A stretch of DNA of 64,000 bases from an uncultured Alistipes sp. (GCA_944321955.1 CALUNG010000011.1:1-64000); one strand, 5' to 3'; shown: positions 1 to 9,504, numbered from the stretch's first letter. A program made the numbers and translations. The notes: generated by a model not told the origin, from the sequence alone.

Positions 1-428
1 ATGTCGACATGCTGCTGCCACGGCGTGCAGATATAGACCAGATCGATGTCGTCGCGCTCGCACAGCGACTTCCAGCCATCCTCGCCGTCATACCCGGCAG
101 CTGCAGGCAGTCCCTTGTCCGAAAGATGTCTCTGCGCCTCGACGACCCGTTCGGGCAGGAGGTCGCACAGGGCCCTTATCTTCACCCCGTCGAGGAACGT
201 AAAGCGGTAGACGGCATCCGCACCACGCATGCCCAGACCGATAAAGCCCACGCGAAGGGTGTCGATCGGCGCCGCCGCAAAACCCAGCATGTCCTGCTGT
301 CCGGGGGCCGGTGCAGGTTCGTCGAAGATGATCACCCCCTTCTCGATTCGATAGTTGCCATGTCGCTGCGAACACGACATGAAGGCCGACGCAACGGCCA
401 GCAGGAGAAGAATCAGCGTCTTTTTCAT
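1..428 (-). CDS. Gfo/Idh/MocA (GH109-type) lipoprotein, 3' end outside window
   Basis: Partial gene reading leftward off the window; 142 residues are visible. It opens with a lipoprotein signal (MKKTLILLLLAVASAF then MSC, Cys at about residue 19). After a short linker comes a Rossmann nucleotide-binding start, VGFIGLGMRGADAV, followed by CDLLPERVVEAQ and the motif CTPWQQH. This pattern is that of the Gfo/Idh/MocA family, and GLGMRG with TPW is typical of the GH109 branch (NAD-dependent alpha-N-acetylgalactosaminidases). The gene starts 38 nt after the GH89 stop, so the two are probably co-transcribed and act on the same amino-sugar glycans at the cell surface or in the periplasm. Catalytic residues lie beyond the edge, so GH109 activity is inferred and a plain oxidoreductase remains possible. 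Confidence 0.75.
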   Translation of the reverse strand, partial: MKKTLILLLLAVASAFMSCSQRHGNYRIEKGVIIFDEPAPAPGQQDMLGFAAAPIDTLRVGFIGLGMRGADAVYRFTFLDGVKIRALCDLLPERVVEAQRHLSDKGLPAAAGYDGEDGWKSLCERDDIDLVYICTPWQQHVD

Positions 429-466
429 GGTACAGTAGTTTTTTGTTGCGGTTCGTACTATTCGTA

Positions 467-2989
467 CTATTCGTATATCAACTCCACGGAGATGTAATTG
501 TCGGCTTCGCGCGGCGCCTCGACCGTAGTGCGAACATAGACCTGAAGCGACAACTCGTCATACATGTTCCTGCCATCAAGCGGCACGATGATCTCGTCGC
601 CGGCAGACATGTCGCGGTCGATATCTGCCTTGAACAGATCATTGCTGTGATCGCGGAGCAATACGCTCTTCAGGTGTACCTTATCCTTGCCGTGAAGGCA
701 GCGGTAACGCAGCGCCGCCGTCTTGCGGTAGGTGTCGTTCGAGATCGAGAACCACGGAACAACGCGTTTGCCCGTATAGTGGAACGGCAGCATGAAACCG
801 CCTGCATCCGCCGGACGGAAAACATTGACGCTGCCGATGGAAGAGGCATCCTCCACCAGTCTGCAGGCCTCATTCAATGGAGTGGCGAACGGAGCCACGA
901 ACGAAAAACCGCGTGTAGTGTGATACGTCTCGTCATCCTTGCGGAAGTTGAACGTGCGTCCGTCGCGCAATGCAGCAAAGTACTTCTGCCAACGCGGAAT
1001 GTAGAAGTCACGTATGACGCCCGACCATACGCGTGCCGAATAGTCGCTCAGGCTCGGACCGCCCCATACCGTAATCAGACGGCGCGACTCCTCGATAAAG
1101 CGGTCGCGCTCCCCGTCGGTACGGCCGGCACGGCGGGCCATCTCCTCCCAACGCTGCAGACGCAGTACGGGATGAGACTCGAGAAGGCGGTCCGCATTGG
1201 CCAGCAACCCGAAGAAACGCTCCTCAAGCCCGGCAACGTCAGGCTTTTCCTGCGTAACGTAGGCCCAGTTGATTTCGTCGAGTACGGCATCGGCCTTGCC
1301 GCCAAGATAGAGCGCCGAGAAATAGAGTGCGTCGTTACGGTAGAGTTCGTTATCGCCAAGCTCGTCGGCACACGACAGAAAACTCTCGATGGCCTTGTAG
1401 AAATCGTCGTTTATACCCATCGTCGGCACGTGTCCCGACATGGGCCGTATCTGCCACTTGTAACGTGCATTGTTGGTGAAACGGTTGTAGACACTGTTGA
1501 GCAACCCGCGCCAGAAATCACGCAAAGGCTCCGGACTCGCCCCGTAACGCGCCCGCGAGTAGAGCATCAGATACTCCTCGAGATCCAGTCGCGAAGACCG
1601 CCATGCGGCATCGGCTATGAGTTCGTACACAACCTCGTTCTGCTCGATACCCTCGGGCGAAGTACCGTAACCGACGATATTGCCGCGGTCGGCAGACTCC
1701 AGTGCATCGAGATGCCCGTTGGCATAGTTCTCCAGTACGCCAGTCAGCGTGCTGCGTCCTCCGAAGTTGGGAGTGGTCGAATATATCCAGTTCTTGCCGA
1801 AAAGCCCCGGAACATACTCCCACGTACGCTTGCTGTGCCATACGAAATGGTTGAAATCGACAGCCAGATCTATGAGCAGCATCCTGTCGTCGGGAACCCC
1901 GCTCAGCAGGGCCTCGATACTCTGGGGATCCCAGATGTTGCGCTGATAGCCGAACATCCAACCCTGCATGACCCATACGGCATCGGGATTGGCACTGCTC
2001 AGCGAGTTGTAGATCGTCGAAGAGTAGCGGCGCAGCAGCTCGGCACGCTCGGGCGATCCCTGCTCCCCGAAGGGAATGTCCAGTTCGTTGAAACTGTCTA
2101 TAAGGTAATACTTGCCCTTGCCGAATTCGGCCTCCCACGCCTCGACATAGCGGCGCTCGATCTCCGTAAAGAGCGAATCCAGCGGCGAAAGCATGTAGCT
2201 GTGGAAGCCCGACCACGAAGTCTCGATAATATCGACATCGGGATAGTGCTCCTTCATGGCCTTCGGGACGAAACCGGCAAAGCCTTGATATACGGGCTTC
2301 ATGCCCAGAGCGCGCATGCGGTCGAGAATCTTGTGCTGAAGTGCGATCTGCTCTTCATGCCACTCGGCCGTGGGGGCCCCGTCAAGCCCGGTCATGTTGC
2401 CCATGCGCATCCACGGCATGTGCGCCGGACCGGTAAAATAGGCATCGATCTCTTCGTCCGAAAGGCCCATATCGCGCCATACGCGGGCAAAGATAGCCTC
2501 GCCGGCTATCGGAGCCAAAGGCATGTCGAAACCGTGAAGCGCGATCCAGTCTATCTCGCGCTCCCACTCGTCCCAGCCCCAGAACGGTGTGGTATAGCCG
2601 TTCGTGCAGACGTTGTAGTAGAGGCGGTGACGGAACGGCGATTCCACGTGTACGGTCCCGTTATCGGGCAATCGTTCGGGCAGCTCCAGACGGTTGCCGC
2701 TCCATGAGGCGATACCGTATCCGTTGCGTACGACATAGTCATAAAAACCGCGGCACAGGGCCGTCACGCTGTTACCCTCGATACGCAGCACGCCGCGCTT
2801 GACGCCGTATTCGAACCAGTCGCAGCCATCGGCATCGGTTTTCGGCTGCATCTTCATGGTTACATGTCGGGGAAACTCTCCGAACGTACGTTCGATCACG
2901 GCCTGCGCCTCACGCACGCCGGCTCTGTCCGCAGCCGCCGCAGCAAGCCCAAGGACAAGAAAAACTGTCAACAGAATTGATTTCTTCAT
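467..2989 (-). CDS. Alpha-N-acetylglucosaminidase, GH89 (NAGLU-like)
   Basis: 840 residues with a signal peptide (MKKSILLTVFLVLGLAAAAA). The order matches GH89: an N-terminal small domain (about 20-115), a TIM barrel opening with FWGWDEWEREIDWIALHG (about 137-153), and an all-helical C-terminal region. Catalytic-type acids sit in DSFNELD (Glu302) and SPEGIEQNE (Glu446 region), the positions expected for the acid/base and nucleophile. The family removes terminal alpha-GlcNAc, for example from gastric-type mucin or heparan fragments. It is the first gene of a unit with the downstream GH109-type gene and has its own upstream promoter. Family assignment is secure; the natural substrate is inferred. 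Confidence 0.93.
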   Translation of the reverse strand: MKKSILLTVFLVLGLAAAAADRAGVREAQAVIERTFGEFPRHVTMKMQPKTDADGCDWFEYGVKRGVLRIEGNSVTALCRGFYDYVVRNGYGIASWSGNRLELPERLPDNGTVHVESPFRHRLYYNVCTNGYTTPFWGWDEWEREIDWIALHGFDMPLAPIAGEAIFARVWRDMGLSDEEIDAYFTGPAHMPWMRMGNMTGLDGAPTAEWHEEQIALQHKILDRMRALGMKPVYQGFAGFVPKAMKEHYPDVDIIETSWSGFHSYMLSPLDSLFTEIERRYVEAWEAEFGKGKYYLIDSFNELDIPFGEQGSPERAELLRRYSSTIYNSLSSANPDAVWVMQGWMFGYQRNIWDPQSIEALLSGVPDDRMLLIDLAVDFNHFVWHSKRTWEYVPGLFGKNWIYSTTPNFGGRSTLTGVLENYANGHLDALESADRGNIVGYGTSPEGIEQNEVVYELIADAAWRSSRLDLEEYLMLYSRARYGASPEPLRDFWRGLLNSVYNRFTNNARYKWQIRPMSGHVPTMGINDDFYKAIESFLSCADELGDNELYRNDALYFSALYLGGKADAVLDEINWAYVTQEKPDVAGLEERFFGLLANADRLLESHPVLRLQRWEEMARRAGRTDGERDRFIEESRRLITVWGGPSLSDYSARVWSGVIRDFYIPRWQKYFAALRDGRTFNFRKDDETYHTTRGFSFVAPFATPLNEACRLVEDASSIGSVNVFRPADAGGFMLPFHYTGKRVVPWFSISNDTYRKTAALRYRCLHGKDKVHLKSVLLRDHSNDLFKADIDRDMSAGDEIIVPLDGRNMYDELSLQVYVRTTVEAPREADNYISVELIYE

Positions 2990-3064
2990 TGTTTCAAAGT
3001 GTTTATTTATTGTAGCAATAGTTGCGGTACAGGTTGCTGAACGGCTCGTGAACCGTCCGACTTA

Positions 3065-3096
3065 CAAATATAGGCAAAGATACGCGCTGAAACAAA
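3065..3096 (-). promoter_or_regulatory. Promoter of the GH89-GH109 unit
   Basis: Read on the minus strand: TTTG (3096-3093), 20-base spacer, TATATTTG (3072-3065), an exact match to the Bacteroidota -33/-7 pattern. Transcription would start near 3058, giving a leader of about 70 nt before the GH89 start at 2989. The -33 element lies within the T-tract of the upstream operon's terminator. Confidence 0.7.
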
Positions 3097-3119
3097 CAAA
3101 ACCGGACTAATCAGTCCGG
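3090..3119 (-). terminator. Terminator of the lysE-to-yidD operon
   Basis: A 7-bp perfect stem, CCGGACT/AGTCCGG (3102-3108 with 3113-3119), followed on the minus strand by a T-rich run (complement of 3090-3101). It lies about 70 nt past the yidD stop. Confidence 0.7.
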
Positions 3120-3189
3120 CTGCCGAATCATGCCGCTGCAATAACGGCACGTATATGCACGAATCGTAATGCGGAGAAAACGCAGACAA

Positions 3190-3450
3190 CTAAGGCACGG
3201 GGTCGTATCCGCTGCCGCCCCACGGATGGCAGCGCAACAGGCGGCGCAGCGTGAGCCATCCGCCCTTGAAGGGGCCGTACTTGCGGAAAGCCTCGAGAGC
3301 GTATTGCGAGCATGTGGGCGTATAACGGCACGCCGGAGGAAGCAGGGGCGAGATGCACACCTGATAGAAGCGGATCAACGCGATGAACGGCAGCGCGAGA
3401 ATACGCCTAAAGATCCGCAGCGACGTTTTCAAGAATCCTTCTGACTGCAT
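3190..3450 (-). CDS. yidD: Membrane protein insertion efficiency factor YidD
   Basis: 86 residues from the ATG at 3450. It carries the family signature [15 protein letters not shown], then [10 protein letters not shown] and a C-terminal [14 protein letters not shown]; the N-terminal amphipathic stretch [12 protein letters not shown] associates with the inner membrane. YidD assists YidC-dependent membrane insertion. The start overlaps rnpA by 44 nt, the classic rnpA-yidD pairing. It is the last gene of its operon. A longer open frame reaches 3516, but the conserved part begins with this Met. Confidence 0.93.
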   Translation of the reverse strand: MQSEGFLKTSLRIFRRILALPFIALIRFYQVCISPLLPPACRYTPTCSQYALEAFRKYGPFKGGWLTLRRLLRCHPWGGSGYDPVP

Positions 3451-3778
3451 ACTCGATGGTCCTGTAATCGACGACCTCACGCGATGAATAGATGAAGGCC
3501 ATGTCGACGGCCGCACTCTTGCCGCTGTCGTGTATCAGCGCCTTGTTGAGACGGTAAGCCTCCTTTGTGCGTCGGCGCAGCAGATTGCGTACGTTGGCCC
3601 GTTTGTGGTTCTTCTTGGGAACGGTGAAGAGGACTTCGGCCGAAAACTCGCTGTCGGGTTCGGCGAAAACGACATATCGGAACGGGTAGACGAATCCCCC
3701 GCGTCCGCTCGTGAAGAGACGGCGGACGGCTCCGAACGAACGCAGCCGTTCGCTATATGGAAGTCTGAAATCCGACAT
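3407..3778 (-). CDS. rnpA: Ribonuclease P protein component
   Basis: 123 residues from [12 protein letters not shown]. The RNR-type motif is clear ([19 protein letters not shown]), preceded by the beta-strand [13 protein letters not shown]. RnpA binds the RNase P RNA and helps position pre-tRNA 5' leaders. An in-frame ATG at 3817 would add 13 residues; the inner ATG is chosen because family members usually begin just before the F-x-K/R-x-x-RL type segment. It sits between hemD and yidD. The usual partner rpmH is about 9 kb away under its own promoter. Confidence 0.92.
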   Translation of the reverse strand: MSDFRLPYSERLRSFGAVRRLFTSGRGGFVYPFRYVVFAEPDSEFSAEVLFTVPKKNHKRANVRNLLRRRTKEAYRLNKALIHDSGKSAAVDMAFIYSSREVVDYRTIEYAVRRILENVAADL

Positions 3779-3865
3779 GTCGCTGCTGGCAAATGCAGTT
3801 GCGCCCTCCGCTTCCACGGCAGCCGAAGAGGCTTCGCCGGCAGGCGCAGGGCACGGCTGCCGTTT

Positions 3866-4726
3866 CTATTTTCTCTCGCCGGCGGATACCGAACGCGAAC
3901 GCGATTTGCGTGCGAGTTTGTTCTGCTGGGTACGGATAAAGTCGCCGTTGTCCTCCTCCTCGAGAACAACCGGAGGTACATCCTCTCCCTTGGCCACGCG
4001 TGCGCAGTATAGATCCACGGCCTTGGCCAACGACGGTGCTTCGGGTGCCGGTGCGGCCGCCTTGACCGTCATGCCGGCCTCGATGGCCTTGCGCAAGGTT
4101 CCCTGACCGAACGTCGCAATCGCCGGAAGCTTCGCAATGTCGGCCTTCTCGGACAGCGACATCACGTCCCACGGCGAATAGAGAAGCAACATGTCATAGG
4201 AGTGGATGTCCACACCCTCCATGTCGGCCGCTACCGTACGGGCCAGTATCACGGGAGTGAAGTTGATGCGCAGAGTCTTGAGCGTCTCCGGAAGCTCGGG
4301 CTTGTGGGGCTCGCTCAGAGCAAGCAGGAACTTCTCGTCCTTGTGCTTGACAATAAGCTCGATCAGACCGTTGAACGATCCGTCGGCAAACGATATCTTG
4401 CGCTTGCGATATACTATGTACTTCTGCAGGTAGAGCGCTATGGCCTCCGTGGTGCATATGTACTTCATCGTCTCGGGCACCGTTACGCGCGACTCCTCGC
4501 AGATGCGGAAGAAGCTGTCGATGGTGGTACGCGACGTAAATATGACGGCCGTGTGGGACAATATGTCGACGCGCTGGCTGCGGAATTCCTTCGAGGAGAC
4601 TCCAACCACCTTGATCAGAGGGTAATAATCAACCTCGAGCCCGTACTTCTGCGAGAGTTCGTAAAACGGCGATTTTTCGACTACGGCAGGACGGGGTTGC
4701 GATACTAAAATCCTGTTGACTTTCAA
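3866..4726 (-). CDS. hemD: Uroporphyrinogen-III synthase
   Basis: 286 residues. N-terminal KVNRILVSQPRP, then AVIFTSRTTIDSFF, TTEAIALYLQKY and a second lobe with LLLYSPWDVMSL and IATFGQGTLRKAIEAG give the two-lobed HemD layout. The enzyme cyclises hydroxymethylbilane to uroporphyrinogen III in tetrapyrrole synthesis. The C-terminus (last ~30 residues) is a charged Lys/Arg/Ser tail, rich in basic residues and probably disordered. It follows the DUF4271 gene by 22 nt, a linkage common in Bacteroidota. Confidence 0.88.
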   Translation of the reverse strand: MKVNRILVSQPRPAVVEKSPFYELSQKYGLEVDYYPLIKVVGVSSKEFRSQRVDILSHTAVIFTSRTTIDSFFRICEESRVTVPETMKYICTTEAIALYLQKYIVYRKRKISFADGSFNGLIELIVKHKDEKFLLALSEPHKPELPETLKTLRINFTPVILARTVAADMEGVDIHSYDMLLLYSPWDVMSLSEKADIAKLPAIATFGQGTLRKAIEAGMTVKAAAPAPEAPSLAKAVDLYCARVAKGEDVPPVVLEEEDNGDFIRTQQNKLARKSRSRSVSAGERK

Positions 4727-4748
4727 CGCTGAATATCTATTTTACAAA

Positions 4749-6074
4749 TTATTGACTTCTTAACGCCAAAGCCCATATCAGTGACAATGGGAACACTTCG
4801 ACGGTGCAAAGGTACAAAAACCAATGAAATATCGGAATTTTTTTACCCACAAAGAACGAGAAGGTCTCTTTAACAAACAGAAGTGACAGAACGGCACACT
4901 CCACGGCCAGCAGCACACCCCAGAAATCGGGCATCCGGCGCAGCGACAATATCGACATCATGAGCACCGGAGCCGTAAAGACCGCAGCTTCGGTCAGATA
5001 TGCGCTCTTGAGGTAGAGCAGACCGTCGGTAACGTCGCGGCGGCGTGTGACGTATCCGGCAAGCTGCAGAGTCACCGTCTCGTAGATCACCACGACCGCT
5101 ACGGCTACGGCTGCCATGAGCAGAGCCGTGGCAGTAAGCCACGTCGAAGAGCGAAGCATGTGCGACGGAAACCACATATTGCAGTACTTTACCGGCAGCA
5201 GCACAGCCTGCATGAATACGACGGCCAGCGACAACCTCATGAAACGGCGCGGGACCGTATCGTGGCGCCGCCCCGAAGCATAATCCTCCCACAGGCGTCC
5301 GCGCAGCAGCTTGCCCGAAAGAGTGGCTATCTCGCGCTTGTACCCGGCCACCAGCATGATGCCGAAAAAGAGAACCGCGAGTGCCAACGACTGGAACAGC
5401 CCGTCGTCGGCCATCGATATGCGCCCGGACGCATCGCCGCGTGGGACCGGCGCCTTCACGCTGTATGTGCCGAACATCTGCTGCGAACCTACCGTGCGCA
5501 GATGCGACGGCATAGCCTCCGCACGGAGCGGAAACGGCAGAGGTATCCCATCCGACAAGGAGTCGTCGCCGGCCGTGCCGGTCGCAAGTTCGGATATGTT
5601 GCGGAATATCGGAGCGACATGGCCGTAACCCTCGTATGCAGGCAGTGAATCGGCCGCGGGCAACGAGTCCGCAACCCCGACGGCAACGGATGGCGTTGCG
5701 GCCGGTTCGGCAGGCCGGACGCTCTTGCCTTTCGCCCCGACACTTCCGTCGGCGGCCGTCTGCGATGCGGGATTCGTCCGTTGGCCCTCAACCGCGCCGG
5801 GCACAGCGCTTCTCGCCGATGGCGCGGCAGATGCCTTCCCGGCTACTACCGCATCGTGCGATGCCGATGGCGTCTCCGCGGACGCGGCAGCCACGTGCAA
5901 TGCCGGAGTGTTGTCGGCCGTACGAGCCGCTGAGACCGAATCCCCTACGGCCCCCGCACTGTCGGCGGCGGAAACGGCACGCGACGCCGCTGTCACCGTC
6001 GTATCGACGACCGCGACGCTGTCGGCAACCGGCCGTACAGGTTCTGCTGCACTATGATGCGGCGTTTGTATCAT
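4749..6074 (-). CDS. DUF4271 multi-pass membrane protein with long Ala/Ser/Val-rich N-terminus
   Basis: 441 residues. The C-terminal ~220 residues hold about six or seven hydrophobic helices (e.g. SLALAVLFFGIMLVAGY, LTATALLMAAVAVAVVV, HWFLYLCTVEVFPLSLIW) matching the DUF4271 family, whose function is unknown. The first ~150 residues are low complexity: Ala, Ser, Val, Asp and Pro dominate with no predicted fold. The start overlaps the histidine kinase stop by 23 nt and hemD follows 22 nt later. A later start near residue 160 is possible and would remove most of the low-complexity part, but then a gap of about 460 nt would open in an otherwise packed operon. Confidence 0.75.
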   Translation of the reverse strand: MIQTPHHSAAEPVRPVADSVAVVDTTVTAASRAVSAADSAGAVGDSVSAARTADNTPALHVAAASAETPSASHDAVVAGKASAAPSARSAVPGAVEGQRTNPASQTAADGSVGAKGKSVRPAEPAATPSVAVGVADSLPAADSLPAYEGYGHVAPIFRNISELATGTAGDDSLSDGIPLPFPLRAEAMPSHLRTVGSQQMFGTYSVKAPVPRGDASGRISMADDGLFQSLALAVLFFGIMLVAGYKREIATLSGKLLRGRLWEDYASGRRHDTVPRRFMRLSLAVVFMQAVLLPVKYCNMWFPSHMLRSSTWLTATALLMAAVAVAVVVIYETVTLQLAGYVTRRRDVTDGLLYLKSAYLTEAAVFTAPVLMMSILSLRRMPDFWGVLLAVECAVLSLLFVKETFSFFVGKKIPIFHWFLYLCTVEVFPLSLIWALALRSQ

Positions 6075-7242
6075 AGGTACGATTGAGGGTTATGCGTATG
6101 GTCGTACCGTGACCCGGCTCCGACTCGACAACGGCAATCTTGCCGCCGTGATACTCCTCGATGATACGGCGCGACAACGACAGTCCGAGTCCCCAGCCGC
6201 GCGTCTTGGTGGTGAAGCCCGGTTCGAATATCTTTTTCCAGTTGGCCTTGGGAATGCCCTTGCCGGTATCCTTCACGTCGATCCAAACGCGTTTGTCGTC
6301 CGAACCGATATGGACGTCGATGCGTCCGTGCCCCTGCAGGGCGTCGAGCGAATTCTTCAGCATGTTCTCGACGACCCACTCGAACAGTGCCGTATTGAGA
6401 TTGGCCTGCACCGGAGCCGTGGCCAGTCCGTTGTAGTCGAGCGTCACGTTGCGAGGTATGCGCTTGCGGAAATACATGACCGACCCGCCGACAACCTCGT
6501 TGACGTTGGCCGGAGCCAGCGTCGTCTCGGAGCCGATCTTCGAGAAACGGTCCACGATCTTCATCAGATGTGCCAGATCCTTGCTCATCTCGTCAACGGC
6601 GCTCTGGTCGACGTTCTGGCTGCGCAGGTACTCGATCCACCCCAGCAGCGACGACGTGGGCGTTCCCAGCTGGTGGGCCGTCTCCTTGGCCAGACCGATC
6701 CACACGCGATTCTGCTCGTCCTGCTTGGTCGAACGGAAAGCTATGAAGATCATGACCACGAAGATGATGATCACGACGATCTGTATGTACGGGAAATAGT
6801 AGAGCGACTTGAGCAGCTTGGACTTGCCGTAGAAGATGATGTGGTAGTGGTCGTTGGTCCACCAGAATCGAACCACGATGGGCGTGTTGTCGGCAGAAAA
6901 GCTGTCGATGAGTTTGCGCAGGCGGTCGGGATTGCCGATGACGCGCTCGGGTATGAGGTGCGACGACACCACGCGCAGATTCTCGTCCGTTATCAGGAAA
7001 GGTATGTTGTTGCGGTTGTTGACGATGTTGGCGATCAGCGGGTCTCCCATGTAGTCGTCCATCGAGTCGCGGTTCACGCGCTCCATCGCCCGCGCCCACA
7101 GCTCGACGTCATGCTGCTCCTTCTCGCGCAGGCGGTTGGCCATGCTGTTGGTATAGAACAGCGAAAAGGTAACCAGCAGGGTCCCCAGAGCCATGACCAG
7201 AACCCTGTTGCGGAATGTCAATATCTTGCGAAGCCGTCCCAT
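6052..7242 (-). CDS. Membrane sensor histidine kinase
   Basis: 396 residues. TM1 (about 13-34) and TM2 (about 145-170) bracket an extracytoplasmic sensor domain of about 110 residues. The H-box is KETAHQLGTPTSSLLGW (His at about 190), the N-box ENMLKNSLDAL, the G1 box DVKDTGKGIPKAN, and the G2 box GWGLGLSLSRRI, so the kinase core is complete. No response regulator is adjacent; the partner must be elsewhere. It lies 22 nt after the S41 protease and overlaps DUF4271, so it is expressed with housekeeping genes. The Pro after the phosphoacceptor region (HQLGTP) is normal for this Bacteroidota group. Confidence 0.9.
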   Translation of the reverse strand: MGRLRKILTFRNRVLVMALGTLLVTFSLFYTNSMANRLREKEQHDVELWARAMERVNRDSMDDYMGDPLIANIVNNRNNIPFLITDENLRVVSSHLIPERVIGNPDRLRKLIDSFSADNTPIVVRFWWTNDHYHIIFYGKSKLLKSLYYFPYIQIVVIIIFVVMIFIAFRSTKQDEQNRVWIGLAKETAHQLGTPTSSLLGWIEYLRSQNVDQSAVDEMSKDLAHLMKIVDRFSKIGSETTLAPANVNEVVGGSVMYFRKRIPRNVTLDYNGLATAPVQANLNTALFEWVVENMLKNSLDALQGHGRIDVHIGSDDKRVWIDVKDTGKGIPKANWKKIFEPGFTTKTRGWGLGLSLSRRIIEEYHGGKIAVVESEPGHGTTIRITLNRTYDTNAAS

Positions 7243-7264
7243 AGGTCCCCTCCAACGTTAAGCG

Positions 7265-9037
7265 TCACTCGGCCGGACGCGGCTCCGTCTCTGCGGAAGA
7301 GTCCGGCGTATTCTCCGTCGCAGACGCATCGCCCGAACGGAGCTTCTCGACCTCCGAGTCGCGCAGCGTATCCTGCTCGGTCAGTATGCGGCGGTACTCC
7401 CCGCCGTCGGCAAGCACACCGACGGCCCGCGCTACCTCGCCGTCATCCACAAGGCTGTGTTCGATGGCACCGGCCGCGTAGTTGTAACGCATGATTATGC
7501 CGCTCACGATACTCTCCTCGATCTCCTTGCGGTAGGTGCGCAGGTTGCTCTCGGTATCGTCGTGCAGCGAACTCTCGATACGCGACATCTCGTCGGCGAA
7601 ACGGTCCGTGAAGCGGTCCGACTCGAGAGCCTCCTTCAGGCGGTCGAGAACACGGCGCGTGTCGGACGTATAGGGTACCTTCTTGTCCTTCATGAAGGCG
7701 ACGAAATCCTCGTAGTCGGCATCGCTGATGGCGAACGTGCGGTTGTCGACAGTATCGGTCGCATGACGGCGGAAATAGTCGTCGCAGAACTCGTCGATGA
7801 AGCCCATGGCATAGAGCGTCAGCGCAAAACGGCTGATATATTCGGGGTCGGTATGCACGTCGGGCATGATGCCGCCGCCGTCGTAGATCTTGCGGCCGTT
7901 GCGCGTGGCGAACTCCCGAACCAGAGAGTCCGGAACCGAATGCACGCTCTCGTCATGCGACGAATAGTCGATGCGCTGTATGCAGCGGCCCGACGGGATG
8001 TAGTACTTGGCCGTGGTCATCTTCACGTATGCGTCGTAGCCTATCGGCAGCGAACTCTGCACGAGTCCCTTGCCGTAGCTCTTCTGGCCCACGATCACGG
8101 CACGGTCCAGATCCTGGAGCGCTCCGGCAACGATCTCCGACGACGATGCCGTATTGGCGTTGACCAGCACCGCCAGCGGCGTGTCGGGCAGCAGAGGATC
8201 GAGCGTGGTACGGTAGGTGCGGTTGGCATCGGCCGTACGTCCCCTGGTACTCAGCACCTCGGTCCCCTTGGGCAAAAACAGGGACAGTATCCGCACCGCC
8301 TCCTGCATGATGCCGCCGCCGTTGTTGCGGTAGTCGAGTATCAGCCCGCGCAACTCCCCCTCGGCCTGCAGGCGCTCGATCGCGGCGCGCATCTCCTCGT
8401 AGCCGCTCTCCGAAAAGTCGGACTGCTGTATGTAACCGATGCCGCGCGTGCGGTCGGCCCAGCCGGCATAGGTTATCGCCGGAATGACGATGCGCTCACG
8501 GCGTATGGTCTTGGTCTCGCGCTTGCCGTCGACAATGCGCTCGACCGTCACGCGGACCTTGGTGTTGGGGTCGCCCTTGAGCAGCGAGCTCACCTTCTCG
8601 GTGGTGAATCCGCGGGCGTCCTCACCTTCGATCTCGACGATCCTGTCGCCGATGCGCAGGCCGGCACGGTCGGCCGGAGACCCCTTGTAGGGCTCGGCGA
8701 TGACCACATAGTCGTCGCGCTGGCGTATCAGTGCGCCGATACCGCCGTACTTGCCAGTGGTCTCGAGCTCGAAAGCCTTCATGTCCTCCTCCGAAAGGTA
8801 GTAGGTATAGGGATCCAGTCGGCTGACCATCCCCGCGGCCGCAGACGACATCAGATCCTCGGGCGACACCTCGTCCACATAGTTGACCGTCAGCTCGCGC
8901 ATCATGTTCACGAGCTTCTCCATGTTGCGGCCCAAACCGAAGTCGTTGCGCGCGGCGAAGATCAACGTTCCCGCCACCGCAACGACGGCCACGCTTACGG
9001 CCGCACGCCTAACGATATCACTTTTTCTGCTCTTCAT
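7265..9037 (-). CDS. S41 family C-terminal processing protease
   Basis: 590 residues. An N-terminal hydrophobic anchor (about 10-29) is followed by the helical S41 N-domain with DPYTYYLSEEDM, a PDZ domain (about 95-175, GIGALI through SPADRAGLRIGDRI), and the protease core with LDYRNNGGG, NANTASSSEIVAGAL (Ser298-300) and SYGKGLVQ (Lys323), the Ser/Lys dyad. It is expected to cleave the C-termini of envelope proteins in the periplasm. The C-terminal ~60 residues are acidic and Ser/Thr-rich. The start overlaps the upstream small membrane protein by 20 nt. Confidence 0.93.
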   Translation of the reverse strand: MKSRKSDIVRRAAVSVAVVAVAGTLIFAARNDFGLGRNMEKLVNMMRELTVNYVDEVSPEDLMSSAAAGMVSRLDPYTYYLSEEDMKAFELETTGKYGGIGALIRQRDDYVVIAEPYKGSPADRAGLRIGDRIVEIEGEDARGFTTEKVSSLLKGDPNTKVRVTVERIVDGKRETKTIRRERIVIPAITYAGWADRTRGIGYIQQSDFSESGYEEMRAAIERLQAEGELRGLILDYRNNGGGIMQEAVRILSLFLPKGTEVLSTRGRTADANRTYRTTLDPLLPDTPLAVLVNANTASSSEIVAGALQDLDRAVIVGQKSYGKGLVQSSLPIGYDAYVKMTTAKYYIPSGRCIQRIDYSSHDESVHSVPDSLVREFATRNGRKIYDGGGIMPDVHTDPEYISRFALTLYAMGFIDEFCDDYFRRHATDTVDNRTFAISDADYEDFVAFMKDKKVPYTSDTRRVLDRLKEALESDRFTDRFADEMSRIESSLHDDTESNLRTYRKEIEESIVSGIIMRYNYAAGAIEHSLVDDGEVARAVGVLADGGEYRRILTEQDTLRDSEVEKLRSGDASATENTPDSSAETEPRPAE

Positions 9038-9500
9038 CGTCTCTGCTGTTCAATCCAGTTTTAAGCCGCATCTGCACGTCGGCGACACTGCGGCGTATGC
9101 CGTCCAGAACTATCCACTGGCCGTATTGCGAGACCGTAATCTCGTCCTCGAACAGCAGGCGCAGCTTGTGGAAAAGCCCCGCGGCACGGAAGTGCATCTG
9201 TTCGCCGTCCTCGCTCTTGAGGACGTATCCGGCCGAAATGAAGGCACGGATGATCTTCTCGCGGTCGTCGGTCATGTCGCCCTCGACACGACGCGACACG
9301 AAACCCACGCGCGGATAGATCGCGGCCCACGCCACGATCGCCACAAGCAGCACGATGCCGCGCGTGGTATGCACAAGAACCTGAAGCGTCTCGCGCATGG
9401 TAAGCATCGAAGCTCCCGCCTCGATCATGATCCACACCGCCGCCAGATATATAACGAACAGCGCGATCAGAAATTTTACGGAACGTATGAAATAACGCAT
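9018..9500 (-). CDS. Small membrane protein of unknown function
   Basis: 160 residues. Two hydrophobic helices near the N-terminus (FLIALFVIYLAAVWIMIEAG and TRGIVLLVAIVAWAAIYP) are followed by a soluble domain of about 90 residues beginning VGFVSRRVEGDMTDDR. I recognise no family or catalytic motif. It sits 4 nt after ispH and overlaps the S41 protease start by 20 nt, which points to translational coupling and possibly a role in the envelope alongside the protease. That link is inference from position only. Confidence 0.75.
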   Translation of the reverse strand: MRYFIRSVKFLIALFVIYLAAVWIMIEAGASMLTMRETLQVLVHTTRGIVLLVAIVAWAAIYPRVGFVSRRVEGDMTDDREKIIRAFISAGYVLKSEDGEQMHFRAAGLFHKLRLLFEDEITVSQYGQWIVLDGIRRSVADVQMRLKTGLNSRDDEEQKK

Positions 9501-9504
9501 ATGT

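Noticed and set aside
443-2707. Open frame of 754 codons on the plus strand
   Set aside because: It is the reverse complement of the GH89 gene in a GC-rich genome where antisense frames stay open. It shows no domain and has Arg/Val/His-rich, unlikely composition.
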